Part shown: positions 9,306 to 18,417 of the stretch, piece after piece | Numbering within the stretch: the stretch's first letter is position 1 | Layout of the letters: each line of letters begins with the position of its first letter | Assembly: GCF_002906855.1 (NCBI RefSeq) | Contig: NZ_MINI01000028.1 | Span: 62,001-126,000 of the forward strand | Length of the DNA stretch: 64,000 nt | Reading direction: 5' to 3' | DNA from: Pseudomonas putida | Lineage (GTDB): Bacteria; Pseudomonadota; Gammaproteobacteria; Pseudomonadales; Pseudomonadaceae | Notes under the pieces: generated by a model | The model's database searches: none | The model's input: only the letters and a program-made list of their open reading frames with translations | What the model was told of the DNA's origin: nothing | Position numbers and translations under genes: made by a program

Positions 9306-10840
9306 CAGGCGTCAGCCTTCTTCAGGAATGCCTTGAAGCGCACGAGCTCGGTCAGGCGGTAGCCGCGGTAGCGACCCATTGCCAGCATGAAGCCCACCAG
9401 GATCAACAGCACGGCCGGGAAGGTGAAGACGAAGTACACCAGCTCCGGCACCATCATCAGCAGGTGCGCCAGGGAGGCGGCGAACAGGGTGCCGATCGCT
9501 ACTTTCATGGCATGGCCACCACCGCGCTCTTCCCAGGTGATCGACAGACGTTCGATGGTCATGGTCAGGATCACCATCGGGAACAGCGCCACCGAAAGGC
9601 CGCGCTCCAGGCCCAGCTTGTGGCTGAACAGGCTGATGGCGGCAATCAGGACCACGACGAAGGTCAGCACCACCGACAGGCGCGGCAGCATTTGCAGCTT
9701 CAGGTGTTCCAGGTACGAGCGTAGCGACAGGCCCAGCGCGGTGATCACCGTGAACAGCACGATGCCGAAGCCCAGCTGGGTTTCGCGGAAGGCCAGGGCG
9801 ATCAGCACCGGGGTGAAGGTACCCAGGGTCTGGATACCGATCAGGTTGCGCAGGATCAGGATCACCAGCACGCCGATCGGGATCATCACCATGATCATGA
9901 AGGTCTGTTGGGTCTGCAGTGGCAGGCCGTACAGCGAATATTCGAGGAAGTCGGCGTCGGTGTTCTCGTCGGTCAGCTTGGCCAGGCGGATGGCGTTCAT
10001 CTCGCTGTTGTTCATGCTGAAGGTGACGTTGGCCTTCTTGCCGCCATCGACGGTGATCAGGTTGTCATCACCGGTCCACCACAGCAGGCGGTCGGCCGGC
10101 AGGCCCTGTTCGCCGGTGTCCGGGTTGAAGTACAGCCAGTCGTTGCCGTTGAAGCTGCGCAGCCACAGTTCAGGCGTTTGCGGGGTGTCGGCAACCAGCC
10201 GGATGGTGTGGACCTTTTCCATCGGCACGTGGGCAATCGACAGCAGCAGGTCGATGACCTGGGCCTTCTTCATCGGCGAAGTGTCGCCGGCCAGCAGCAG
10301 CTTGACGTTGTCGTCGTTGAGGTTGTTGACCCGCTTGATGGTCTCGCTGACGAAGGTCTCGACGTCGGCCGAGTGCTGGCGGATCGGTGCCATCAGGGCT
10401 TCTGCGGCGATCTTCTCGGGGCCGTCGATGGCCAGGCTGTCACGGAAGGTCGGGCCTTTGATGGCGGATTTTTCGTTGCTGTAGCGCTTGGTCAGCACCA
10501 GGCGGTAGTACAGGGTCTGGTTGCCGCTGACGCGGCGCGCCGACCAGGTCACTTTGCGGTTGCCATCCGCGCGGTTGACGCTGACGCCGTAGTTGTTGGA
10601 GATGAAGCTCTCGTTGAGGCTGACGTAGTCACGGTTCAGCGGCGGCACGAACATCTGGATCTTGACCGGGTCCTTGGAGCTGGCGACGAACTCGACCTTG
10701 GCGTCGATGTTCCACAAGTCGTCGGTCTCGTCCTCGGTCACCGGGATGCCGAGCACGAAGATCTGATAGGCCGTGACCGCCACGCCGAGCAGCACCAGCA
10801 CGGTGATCAGGACTTTCAGATGGAGGGTAAGAGAGCGCAT
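9305..10840 (-). CDS. Inactive transglutaminase-like, seven-transmembrane protein
   Basis: A 511-residue inner-membrane protein. One N-terminal membrane helix (residues 7-27) is followed by a large periplasmic region with a degenerate transglutaminase-like fold, then a block of about seven hydrophobic helices from residue 320 (QTFMIMVMIPIGVLVILILRN onward). This matches the inactive-transglutaminase plus 7TM architecture. It is the middle gene of an operon with a retropepsin-like protein upstream (5-base gap) and the ATP-grasp gene downstream (overlapping). The trio is conserved in gamma-proteobacteria. The likely role is envelope or peptide modification, which is inference. Confidence 0.82.
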   Translation of the reverse strand: MRSLTLHLKVLITVLVLLGVAVTAYQIFVLGIPVTEDETDDLWNIDAKVEFVASSKDPVKIQMFVPPLNRDYVSLNESFISNNYGVSVNRADGNRKVTWSARRVSGNQTLYYRLVLTKRYSNEKSAIKGPTFRDSLAIDGPEKIAAEALMAPIRQHSADVETFVSETIKRVNNLNDDNVKLLLAGDTSPMKKAQVIDLLLSIAHVPMEKVHTIRLVADTPQTPELWLRSFNGNDWLYFNPDTGEQGLPADRLLWWTGDDNLITVDGGKKANVTFSMNNSEMNAIRLAKLTDENTDADFLEYSLYGLPLQTQQTFMIMVMIPIGVLVILILRNLIGIQTLGTFTPVLIALAFRETQLGFGIVLFTVITALGLSLRSYLEHLKLQMLPRLSVVLTFVVVLIAAISLFSHKLGLERGLSVALFPMVILTMTIERLSITWEERGGGHAMKVAIGTLFAASLAHLLMMVPELVYFVFTFPAVLLILVGFMLAMGRYRGYRLTELVRFKAFLKKADA

Positions 10841-10845
10841 CGGGG

Positions 10846-11382
10846 TTACTCTGCTTTGGGAGCGTCGGTGGCACAGGCAGGTTTGCCGGCCGCGTATTTA
10901 AGGCTTGGGTCGACCAGCGCGTCGAAGTGCTTGAGCGCCTCGGAGCCGATCAGCAGCGGGAACTGGAAGGCGCTGCGGTCGGTGAGGTTGACTTCGATGG
11001 TGCGTCGGGCCTGGCCCATGCAGATTTCAAGTTCGATGACCGGACGGGCGGTGTAGGCCTTGCCGGATTCCGCATCATAGTCGCCAGCGCGGCGCTTGAT
11101 CTTGCTCACGCGCGCCAGGGGGCGTTCGATGGGGTGCGAATGGGCGGCGTCGATGGCCAGGTAGAAGCGCACCCAGCTTTCGCCGTTGCGCTTGAAGCGC
11201 TTGATGTCGCGGGCACTGAGCGACGCGGTCTTGGCCCCGGTGTCGAGCTTGGCGGCCACTTCCAGGTCAAGGTCGCCGAGCCGGGCGTATTCGTTCAGAC
11301 CGTACACGGTCTTGCCCGCCGCCTGGCCAAGGGCCGGCAGCAGGGTAAGGCATAACAGCAATAATACGGGTGTAAGTCTCAT
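10846..11382 (-). CDS. Retropepsin-like aspartic protease (RimB / ATP-dependent zinc protease family), exported
   Basis: A 178-residue protein with a signal peptide (residues 1-20, LPALGQAAG) and a single retropepsin-like domain. AAKLDTGAKTASLSA contains the Asp-Thr-Gly catalytic triplet, and FPLLIGSEAL is the conserved second motif. The family is often labelled ATP-dependent zinc protease, but the fold and D-T-G indicate an aspartyl protease. The start MRLTPVLLLL at 11382 gives a clean signal peptide; the longer frame is rejected. It is the first gene of the three-gene operon, with its promoter presumably in 11383-11600. Confidence 0.84.
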   Translation of the reverse strand: MRLTPVLLLLCLTLLPALGQAAGKTVYGLNEYARLGDLDLEVAAKLDTGAKTASLSARDIKRFKRNGESWVRFYLAIDAAHSHPIERPLARVSKIKRRAGDYDAESGKAYTARPVIELEICMGQARRTIEVNLTDRSAFQFPLLIGSEALKHFDALVDPSLKYAAGKPACATDAPKAE

Positions 11383-11597
11383 AGTCCTGGCGCGGTGCTG
11401 AGCTGTGCAGTGTTCGGGGGCAAAGGTGACTGGCAACGACTGCGCAAGCTTCCTCGTTCATCTGTCAACAACATGAATTGATGACAAATACACTATCGAT
11501 ACCCCGTTGAAGGCGCGGCATTCTATCACGCCGGCGTCTTGACGCCAGCGTGCCGCGATCTGACAACGCCATCACTGGGTAAGTTCGTTCTTAGACG
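11383..11597. other. Divergent promoter region, retropepsin operon and prp operon
   Basis: No gene is seen. The region carries the control sequences of two divergent transcription units, including the GntR operator sites listed separately. Confidence 0.6.
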
Positions 11598-11609
11598 ATT
11601 GTCGACAAT
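11598..11609. promoter_or_regulatory. Palindromic operator ATTGTCGACAAT, probable GntR-family site
   Basis: A perfect 12-base palindrome 74 bases before the GntR start codon. A second copy of its core lies at 11673-11680. Twin sites of this size around a FadR-like regulator gene suggest autoregulation of the prp operon. Confidence 0.6.
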
Positions 11610-11672
11610 ATTCATTTTGTCTTTGACTGCATGCCTGTGATTCGCTAGTTTCTGCTCAAGAGATTAGCAAGG

Positions 11673-11682
11673 TGTCGACAAT
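11673..11682. promoter_or_regulatory. Second TGTCGACA operator copy adjoining the GntR start codon
   Basis: TGTCGACAAT ends immediately before ATG 11683 and repeats the core of the palindrome at 11598-11609. Binding here would block transcription or translation of the operon. Confidence 0.5.
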
Positions 11683-12399
11683 ATGCTGGACCTGACCACC
11701 CCGAGCCCCGTCGAGTCGGACGAAACGGAAACCTTGTCCGAGAATGTCTTCCGGCGCATCCAGGCGGCGATCGTAAAGGGCGACATCGCCCCAGGCAGCA
11801 AGATCTCCGAACCGGAGCTGGCGCGCACCTATGGCATCAGCCGCGGCCCGCTGCGCGAGGCCATCCATCGGCTGGAGGGCCAGCGTCTGCTGGTGCGCGT
11901 GCCGCATGTCGGCGCGCGGGTGGTGTCGCTCAACCACGCCGAGCTGATCGAACTCTACGAAATCCGCGAGTCACTGGAAGGCATGGCCTGCCGCCTGGCC
12001 GCCGAGCGCATGAGCCAGGCCGACATCGACGAGCTGCGCCGGGTGCTCGATACCCACGAGCGCGATGCCGCGTTCCAGGCCGGGCTTGGCTATTACCAGC
12101 AGGAAGGCGATTACGACTTCCATTACCGGATCATCCAGGGCAGCGGCAACCAGACCCTGGTCAAGATGCTCTGCGGCGAGCTGTACCAATTGGTGCGCAT
12201 GTACCGCATCCAGTTTTCCGCCACGCCCAACCGGCCGCGCCAGGCCTTTGCCGAACACCACCGCATTCTCGATGCCATCGCCGACCGTGACGGCGAACTG
12301 GCCGAACTCCTGATGCGCCGCCACATCGGCGCGTCCAAGCGCAACATCGAGCGTCACTATCTGGACGCCAACAACAACAGCCCACGAGGTGAGAAATGA
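11683..12399 (+). CDS. GntR-family (FadR/FCD type) regulator of the methylcitrate operon
   Basis: A 238-residue repressor-type regulator. The N-terminal winged helix (residues 18-85) includes [20 protein letters not shown]. The C-terminal all-helical FCD ligand domain holds the metal-binding Asp/His pattern ([35 protein letters not shown]). It is the first gene of the prp operon and its stop overlaps the prpB start (ATGA, 12396-12399). By position it should control propionate catabolism, with 2-methylcitrate or a relative as ligand; this is established for the locus type and inferred here. Confidence 0.9.
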   Translation: MLDLTTPSPVESDETETLSENVFRRIQAAIVKGDIAPGSKISEPELARTYGISRGPLREAIHRLEGQRLLVRVPHVGARVVSLNHAELIELYEIRESLEGMACRLAAERMSQADIDELRRVLDTHERDAAFQAGLGYYQQEGDYDFHYRIIQGSGNQTLVKMLCGELYQLVRMYRIQFSATPNRPRQAFAEHHRILDAIADRDGELAELLMRRHIGASKRNIERHYLDANNNSPRGEK

Positions 12400-13286
12400 C
12401 TGTGAAGAGCACCCCCGGTCAGCGTTTCCGCGACGCCGTTGCCGCCGAACATCCCCTGCAAGTGGTCGGCGCGATCAACGCCAACCATGCACTGCTGGCC
12501 AAGCGTGCCGGTTTCAAGGCCATCTACCTGTCCGGTGGCGGCGTTGCTGCCGGCTCCCTGGGCCTGCCTGACCTGGGCATCAGTGGCCTGGATGACGTGC
12601 TGACCGATGTGCGCCGCATCACCGACGTCTGCGACGTGCCGCTGCTGGTGGATGTCGACACCGGTTTCGGCGCCTCGGCCTTCAACGTTGCCCGCACCGT
12701 GCGCTCGATGTGCAAGTTCGGTGCTGCGGCTATCCACATCGAGGATCAGGTCGGCGCCAAGCGCTGCGGCCATCGCCCGAACAAGGAGATCGTCACCCAA
12801 CAGGAGATGGTCGACCGCATCAAGGCAGCAGTGGACGCCCGCACCGATGACAGCTTCGTGATCATGGCGCGTACCGACGCCCTGGCGGTGGAAGGCCTGA
12901 ACGCCGCCCTGGACCGGGCTGCCGCCTGCATCGAGGCTGGTGCCGACATGATCTTCCCGGAAGCCATCACCGAACTGTCGATGTACAAGACCTTCGCCGA
13001 CCGGGTGCAAGCACCGATCCTGGCCAACATCACCGAATTCGGTGCCACGCCGCTGTACACCACCGAAGAGCTGGCCTCGGTCGACGTGTCGCTGGTGCTG
13101 TACCCGCTGTCGGCGTTCCGCGCCATGAACAAGGCGGCGGAGAACGTCTATACCGCACTGCGCCGCGACGGCACGCAGAAGAACGTGATCGACACCATGC
13201 AGACCCGCATGGAGCTCTACGATGCCATTGGTTATCACGCTTTCGAGCAGAGCCTCGACGCGCTGTTCGCGCAGAAGAAAGGTTGA
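12396..13286 (+). CDS. prpB: 2-methylisocitrate lyase
   Basis: Cleaves 2-methylisocitrate to pyruvate and succinate, the last step of the methylcitrate cycle. The 296-residue protein belongs to the ICL/PEPM family: [13 protein letters not shown] (metal site aspartates), then [20 protein letters not shown] with the catalytic K-R-C-G-H loop near residue 122, and [12 protein letters not shown]. The start overlaps the stop of the GntR gene by four bases, and GAGGTGAGAA lies upstream. prpC is 62 bases downstream. Confidence 0.96.
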   Translation: MTVKSTPGQRFRDAVAAEHPLQVVGAINANHALLAKRAGFKAIYLSGGGVAAGSLGLPDLGISGLDDVLTDVRRITDVCDVPLLVDVDTGFGASAFNVARTVRSMCKFGAAAIHIEDQVGAKRCGHRPNKEIVTQQEMVDRIKAAVDARTDDSFVIMARTDALAVEGLNAALDRAAACIEAGADMIFPEAITELSMYKTFADRVQAPILANITEFGATPLYTTEELASVDVSLVLYPLSAFRAMNKAAENVYTALRRDGTQKNVIDTMQTRMELYDAIGYHAFEQSLDALFAQKKG

Positions 13287-13348
13287 GCGTACCGCTCCCG
13301 AATTAGCCAGATCGCTTCCTATAACAAGTTCAAGAAAGGAGAAACACC

Positions 13349-14476
13349 ATGGCCGAAGCAAAAGTACTCAGTGGCGCTGGCCTGCGCGGCCAGGTGGCCG
13401 GCCAGACCGCACTGTCGACCGTGGGCCAGGCCGGTGCCGGCCTGACCTACCGTGGCTACGACGTCCGTGACCTGGCCGCCGGTGCCGAATTCGAAGAAGT
13501 CGCCTACCTGCTGCTGTACGGCGAGCTGCCAAGCAAGGCCGAACTGGCCGACTACAAGCGCAAGCTCAAGGGCCTGCGTGACCTGCCGCAGGCGCTGAAG
13601 GAAGTGCTCGAGCGCATCCCGCGCGATGCGCACCCGATGGACGTGATGCGCACCGGTTGCTCGGTGCTGGGTACCCTGGAGCCGGAGCTGACCTTCGACG
13701 CCCAGCGCGAGAAGACCGACCGCCTGCTAGCGCTGTTCCCGGCCGTGATGTGCTACTGGTACCGCTTCACCCACCACGGCGTGCGCATCGACTGCACCAG
13801 CGACGAAGACACCCTCGGCGGCCACTTCCTGCACCTGCTGCATGGCAAGAAGCCGAGCGAGCTGCACGTCAAGGTGATGAACGTGTCGCTGATCCTCTAC
13901 GCCGAGCACGAGTTCAACGCCTCGACCTTTACCGCACGGGTCTGCGCCTCGACCCTGTCCGACCTGTATTCCTGTGTGACCGCTGCCATCGGTTCGCTGC
14001 GCGGCCCGCTGCACGGCGGCGCCAACGAAGCGGCAATGGAACTGATCGAGCGGTTCCAGAGCCCGCAGGAGGCCACCGCCGAACTGCTGCGCATGCTGGA
14101 GCGCAAGGACAAGATCATGGGCTTCGGCCACGCGATCTACAAAGAGTCCGACCCGCGCAACGAGGTGATCAAGGGCTGGTCGAAGCAGCTTGCCGACCAG
14201 GTGGGTGACACGGTCCTGTACCCGGTTTCCGAAGCCATCGACAAAACCATGTGGGAGCAGAAACGCCTGTTCCCCAACGCCGACTTCTACCATGCCTCGG
14301 CGTACCACTTCATGGGCATCCCGACCAAGCTGTTCACCCCGATCTTCGTCTGCTCGCGCCTGACTGGCTGGGCCGCGCACGTGTTCGAACAGCGCGCCAA
14401 CAACCGCATCATCCGCCCGAGCGCCGAGTATGTCGGCGTCGAACAGCGCCAGTTCGTGCCGATCGAGCAGCGCTGA
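13349..14476 (+). CDS. prpC: 2-methylcitrate synthase
   Basis: Condenses propionyl-CoA with oxaloacetate. The 375-residue protein has the citrate synthase fold with the catalytic histidines in RGPLHGGANEAAM and IMGFGHAIYKESDPRN, and the terminal aspartate-containing region near HASAYHFMGIP. Its size and the N-terminal LSGAGLRGQVAGQTALSTVG segment are those of PrpC, not of the larger hexameric GltA. It has a strong AAAGGAGAAACACC ribosome site and is the third gene of the operon. Confidence 0.95.
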   Translation: MAEAKVLSGAGLRGQVAGQTALSTVGQAGAGLTYRGYDVRDLAAGAEFEEVAYLLLYGELPSKAELADYKRKLKGLRDLPQALKEVLERIPRDAHPMDVMRTGCSVLGTLEPELTFDAQREKTDRLLALFPAVMCYWYRFTHHGVRIDCTSDEDTLGGHFLHLLHGKKPSELHVKVMNVSLILYAEHEFNASTFTARVCASTLSDLYSCVTAAIGSLRGPLHGGANEAAMELIERFQSPQEATAELLRMLERKDKIMGFGHAIYKESDPRNEVIKGWSKQLADQVGDTVLYPVSEAIDKTMWEQKRLFPNADFYHASAYHFMGIPTKLFTPIFVCSRLTGWAAHVFEQRANNRIIRPSAEYVGVEQRQFVPIEQR

Positions 14477-14556
14477 TTAGATAAAGAGAGGCAACCCGCT
14501 TCCCGTGTGGAAGCGGGGGCAACCTTCCGAATCCTGTGACCGAGCCTGACTCCAAG

Positions 14557-17145
14557 ATGAATACTGCATTCCGCAAGAACCTGCCAGGCACAGCCCTGGA
14601 CTACTTCGATGCCCGCGCTGCCGTCGAGGCCATCAAGCCCGGTGCCTACGACAGCCTGCCGTATACCTCACGCGTGCTGGCCGAAAACCTGGTGCGCCGC
14701 TGCGACCCGGCCACCCTCGACGCCTCGCTGGGCCAGCTGATCGAGCGCAAGCGCGACCTCGACTTCCCATGGTTCCCGGCCCGCGTGGTGTGCCATGACA
14801 TCCTCGGCCAGACCGCCCTGGTCGACCTCGCCGGCTTGCGTGATGCCATCGCCGACAAAGGCGGTGACCCGGCCCAGGTCAACCCGGTGGTGCCGGTGCA
14901 ACTGATCGTCGACCACTCCCTGGCCGTGGAGTGCGGTGGCTTCGACCCACAGGCGTTCGAGAAGAACCGCGCCATCGAAGACCGTCGTAACGAAGACCGC
15001 TTCCATTTCATCAACTGGACCAAGAAGGCGTTCAAGAACGTCGACGTGATCCAGCCCGGCAACGGCATCATGCACCAGATCAACCTGGAGAAGATGTCGC
15101 CGGTCATCCACAGCGACCGCGGCGTGGCCTACCCGGACACCTGCGTCGGCACCGACAGCCACACTCCGCATGTCGACGCCCTGGGCGTGATCGCCATCGG
15201 TGTCGGCGGCCTGGAAGCCGAAAACGTCATGCTGGGCCGCGCCTCGTGGATGCGCCTGCCGGAAATCGTCGGCGTCGAGCTGACCGGCAAGCTGGCACCG
15301 AACATCACCGCCACCGACCTGGTGCTGGCCCTCACCGAGTTCCTGCGCAAGCAGAAAGTCGTCGGCGCCTACCTCGAGTTCCATGGCGAAGGCGCCCGCG
15401 CCTTGACCCTGGGCGACCGCGCCACGATCTCCAACATGGCCCCGGAATACGGCGCCACCGCTGCGATGTTCGCCATCGATCAGCAGACCATCGACTACCT
15501 CAAGCTGACCGGGCGCGATGATCAGCAGGTGCAGCTGGTGGAAACCTACGCCAAGGTTGCCGGCCTGTGGGCCGACAGCCTGGCCAAGGCCGAATACGAA
15601 CGTACCCTGAGCTTCGACCTGTCGAGCGTGGTGCGCAACATGGCCGGCCCGTCCAACCCGCACGCCCGCGTCGCTACCAGCGACCTGGCGGCCAAGGGCA
15701 TCGCTGGCGCCTGGGAAGAAGTGCCGGGGCAGATGCCCGACGGCGCGGTGATCATCGCCGCCATCACCAGCTGCACCAACACCAGCAACCCGCGCAACGT
15801 GATTGCCGCCGGCCTCCTGGCGCGCAACGCGAACAAGCTCGGCCTCAACCGCAAGCCGTGGGTCAAGTCGTCGCTGGCACCCGGCTCCAAGGCCGTGCAG
15901 CTATACCTGGAAGAAGCGGGGCTGGAAAAGGAGCTGGAGCAACTGGGCTTCGGCATCGTCGCCTTCGCCTGCACCACCTGCAATGGCATGTCCGGCGCAC
16001 TGGACCCGGTGATCCAGCAGGAAATCATCGACCGTGACCTGTACGCCACCGCCGTGCTGTCGGGCAACCGCAACTTCGACGGGCGTATCCACCCTTACGC
16101 CAAGCAGGCGTTCCTCGCCTCGCCGCCGCTGGTGGTGGCCTACGCGATTGCCGGCACCATCCGCTTCGACATCGAAAAGGACGTGCTGGGCGTGGTCGAC
16201 GGCAAGGAAATCCGCCTCAAGGACATCTGGCCGAGCGACGAGGAAATCGATGCAGTCGTGCGGGCAGCGGTGAAGCCGGAGCAGTTCCGCAAGGTCTATA
16301 TCCCGATGTTCGCCATCGAGGAAGACCGCGGGCCGAAAGTCGCGCCGCTGTACGAATGGCGCCCGATGAGCACCTATATCCGCCGCCCGCCTTACTGGGA
16401 AGGGGCCTTGGCCGGTGAACGCACACTGCGTGGCATGCGCCCGCTGGCGGTGCTGCCGGACAACATCACCACCGACCACCTGTCGCCGTCCAACGCCATC
16501 CTGCTCGACAGCGCTGCGGGTGAATACCTGGCGAAGATGGGCCTGCCGGAGGAGGACTTCAACTCCTACGCCACCCACCGTGGTGACCACCTGACCGCGC
16601 AGCGCGCCACCTTCGCCAACCCCAAGCTGTTCAACGAAATGGTGCGCAAGGACGACGGCAGCGTGAAGCAAGGCTCGCTGGCGCGCATCGAGCCGGAAGG
16701 CAAGGTCACCCGCATGTGGGAGGCCATCGAAACCTACATGGAGCGCAAGCAGCCGCTGATCATCGTTGCCGGTGGCGACTATGGCCAGGGCTCGTCCCGT
16801 GACTGGGCGGCCAAGGGCGTGCGCCTGGCCGGTGTCGAGGCGATCGTCGCCGAGGGCTTCGAGCGCATTCACCGCACCAACCTGGTGGGCATGGGCGTGT
16901 TGCCGCTGGAGTTCAAGCCGGGCACCGACCGCAAGACCCTCGGCCTGGATGGCAGCGAGACCTATGACGTGCTCGGCCAGCGCAAGCCACGGGCGACGCT
17001 GACTCTGGTGGTCACGCGGCGCAATGGCGAGCGAGTCGAAGTGCCGGTCACCTGCCGCCTGGACACTGCTGAAGAAGTGTCGATCTATGAGGCGGGCGGG
17101 GTGCTGCAGCGCTTTGCCCAGGACTTCCTCGAAGCGACCGCTTGA
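14557..17145 (+). CDS. acnD: Fe/S-dependent 2-methylcitrate dehydratase AcnD
   Basis: An aconitase-like enzyme that dehydrates 2-methylcitrate to the trans isomer of 2-methylaconitate, working with PrpF. The 862-residue product has the cluster cysteines in ITSCTNTSNPRN (about 415) and FACTTCNGMSG (about 480). The C-terminal swivel domain contains AGGDYGQGSSRDWAAKG. Its place directly before prpF separates it from housekeeping AcnA. ATG 14557 (MNTAFRKNLPG) is taken by family alignment; an in-frame GTG at 14536 would add seven residues. Neither start has a strong ribosome site. Confidence 0.94.
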   Translation: MNTAFRKNLPGTALDYFDARAAVEAIKPGAYDSLPYTSRVLAENLVRRCDPATLDASLGQLIERKRDLDFPWFPARVVCHDILGQTALVDLAGLRDAIADKGGDPAQVNPVVPVQLIVDHSLAVECGGFDPQAFEKNRAIEDRRNEDRFHFINWTKKAFKNVDVIQPGNGIMHQINLEKMSPVIHSDRGVAYPDTCVGTDSHTPHVDALGVIAIGVGGLEAENVMLGRASWMRLPEIVGVELTGKLAPNITATDLVLALTEFLRKQKVVGAYLEFHGEGARALTLGDRATISNMAPEYGATAAMFAIDQQTIDYLKLTGRDDQQVQLVETYAKVAGLWADSLAKAEYERTLSFDLSSVVRNMAGPSNPHARVATSDLAAKGIAGAWEEVPGQMPDGAVIIAAITSCTNTSNPRNVIAAGLLARNANKLGLNRKPWVKSSLAPGSKAVQLYLEEAGLEKELEQLGFGIVAFACTTCNGMSGALDPVIQQEIIDRDLYATAVLSGNRNFDGRIHPYAKQAFLASPPLVVAYAIAGTIRFDIEKDVLGVVDGKEIRLKDIWPSDEEIDAVVRAAVKPEQFRKVYIPMFAIEEDRGPKVAPLYEWRPMSTYIRRPPYWEGALAGERTLRGMRPLAVLPDNITTDHLSPSNAILLDSAAGEYLAKMGLPEEDFNSYATHRGDHLTAQRATFANPKLFNEMVRKDDGSVKQGSLARIEPEGKVTRMWEAIETYMERKQPLIIVAGGDYGQGSSRDWAAKGVRLAGVEAIVAEGFERIHRTNLVGMGVLPLEFKPGTDRKTLGLDGSETYDVLGQRKPRATLTLVVTRRNGERVEVPVTCRLDTAEEVSIYEAGGVLQRFAQDFLEATA

Positions 17146-17158
17146 ACAGGACTTGAAC

Positions 17159-18349
17159 ATGGCACATGTAGCGCAAGTGAGAATCCCCGCCACGTACATC
17201 CGTGGCGGTACCAGCAAGGGCGTGTTCTTCCGCCTGCAAGACCTGCCGGAAGTGGCCCAGGTCCCAGGTCCGGCGCGCGACGCCTTGCTGTTGCGGGTGA
17301 TCGGCAGCCCCGACCCTTATGCCAAGCAGATCGACGGCATGGGCGGCGCCACTTCGAGCACCAGCAAGACGGTGATCCTGTCGAAGAGCATCAAGCCCGG
17401 GCACGATGTCGATTACCTGTTCGGCCAGGTCGCCATCGACAAGGCCTTCGTCGACTGGAGCGGCAACTGCGGCAACCTGTCTGCCGCAGTCGGCTCGTTC
17501 GCCATCAGCAACGGCCTGGTCGATCCGGCGCGCATTCCGCGCAACGGCATCGCCACCGTGCGCATCTGGCAGGCCAACATTGGCAAGACCATCATCGCCC
17601 ATGTACCGATCACCGAAGGCGAAGTGCAGGAAACCGGCGACTTCGAACTGGACGGCGTGACTTTCCCGGCCGCCGAAGTGCAGCTGGAGTTCCTTGACCC
17701 GGCCGCCGACGAGGATGGCGATGGTGGGGCGATGTTCCCCACCGGCAACCTGGTGGACGACCTGGAAGTGCCGGGTGTCGGCACCTTCAAGGCGACCTTG
17801 ATCAACGCTGGCATCCCGACCGTGTTCGTCAATGCCGCCGACATCGGTTACACCGGTACCGAATTGCAGGATGCGATCAACGGCGACCCACAGGCGCTGC
17901 TGCGTTTCGAGACCATCCGCGCCTATGGCGCCGTGCGCATGGGCCTGATCGAGCATGTCGACCAGGCTGCCGGGCGTCAGCACACGCCGAAGGTGGCTTT
18001 CGTTGCCCCGCCGAGCACCTACACTGCGTCCAGTGGCAAGGCGGTTGCGGCTGGTGACATCGACCTGCTGGTGCGTGCGTTGTCCATGGGCAAGCTGCAC
18101 CACGCGATGATGGGTACCGCGGCCGTGGCCATCGGTACCGCCGCGGCCATTCCAGGCACCTTGGTCAACCTCGCTGCGGGCGGGGGTGAGCGCAGTGCCG
18201 TGCGTTTCGGTCATCCGTCCGGCACCTTGCGGGTCGGGGCCGAGGCGCGCCAGGTGGATGGCCAGTGGACGGTGACCAAGGCAATCATGAGCCGCAGTGC
18301 TCGCGTGCTGATGGAGGGCTGGGTTCGCGTGCCTGGCGATAGCTTCTAA
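17159..18349 (+). CDS. prpF: 2-methylaconitate cis-trans isomerase PrpF
   Basis: Isomerises the AcnD product to cis-2-methylaconitate for rehydration. The 396-residue protein has the PrpF-type diaminopimelate-epimerase fold: IPATYIRGGTSKGVFF at the start, DGMGGATSSTSKTVI, and VDWSGNCGNLSAAVGSFA. The last holds the G-N-C-G-N-L loop characteristic of the family. It starts 13 bases after the acnD stop, so the two are cotranscribed. The longer frame to 17024 overlaps acnD and is rejected. Confidence 0.95.
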   Translation: MAHVAQVRIPATYIRGGTSKGVFFRLQDLPEVAQVPGPARDALLLRVIGSPDPYAKQIDGMGGATSSTSKTVILSKSIKPGHDVDYLFGQVAIDKAFVDWSGNCGNLSAAVGSFAISNGLVDPARIPRNGIATVRIWQANIGKTIIAHVPITEGEVQETGDFELDGVTFPAAEVQLEFLDPAADEDGDGGAMFPTGNLVDDLEVPGVGTFKATLINAGIPTVFVNAADIGYTGTELQDAINGDPQALLRFETIRAYGAVRMGLIEHVDQAAGRQHTPKVAFVAPPSTYTASSGKAVAAGDIDLLVRALSMGKLHHAMMGTAAVAIGTAAAIPGTLVNLAAGGGERSAVRFGHPSGTLRVGAEARQVDGQWTVTKAIMSRSARVLMEGWVRVPGDSF

Positions 18350-18417
18350 CGCACCACTGGCGCTCGGCTTGGGATGAGTAGGGCTGCAATGCAGCCCCAA
18401 CTTCACAGGAGCTGGCT

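Noticed and set aside
15901..17217. 438-residue minus-strand frame
   Set aside because: Shadow of acnD; no recognisable domain and no ribosome site.
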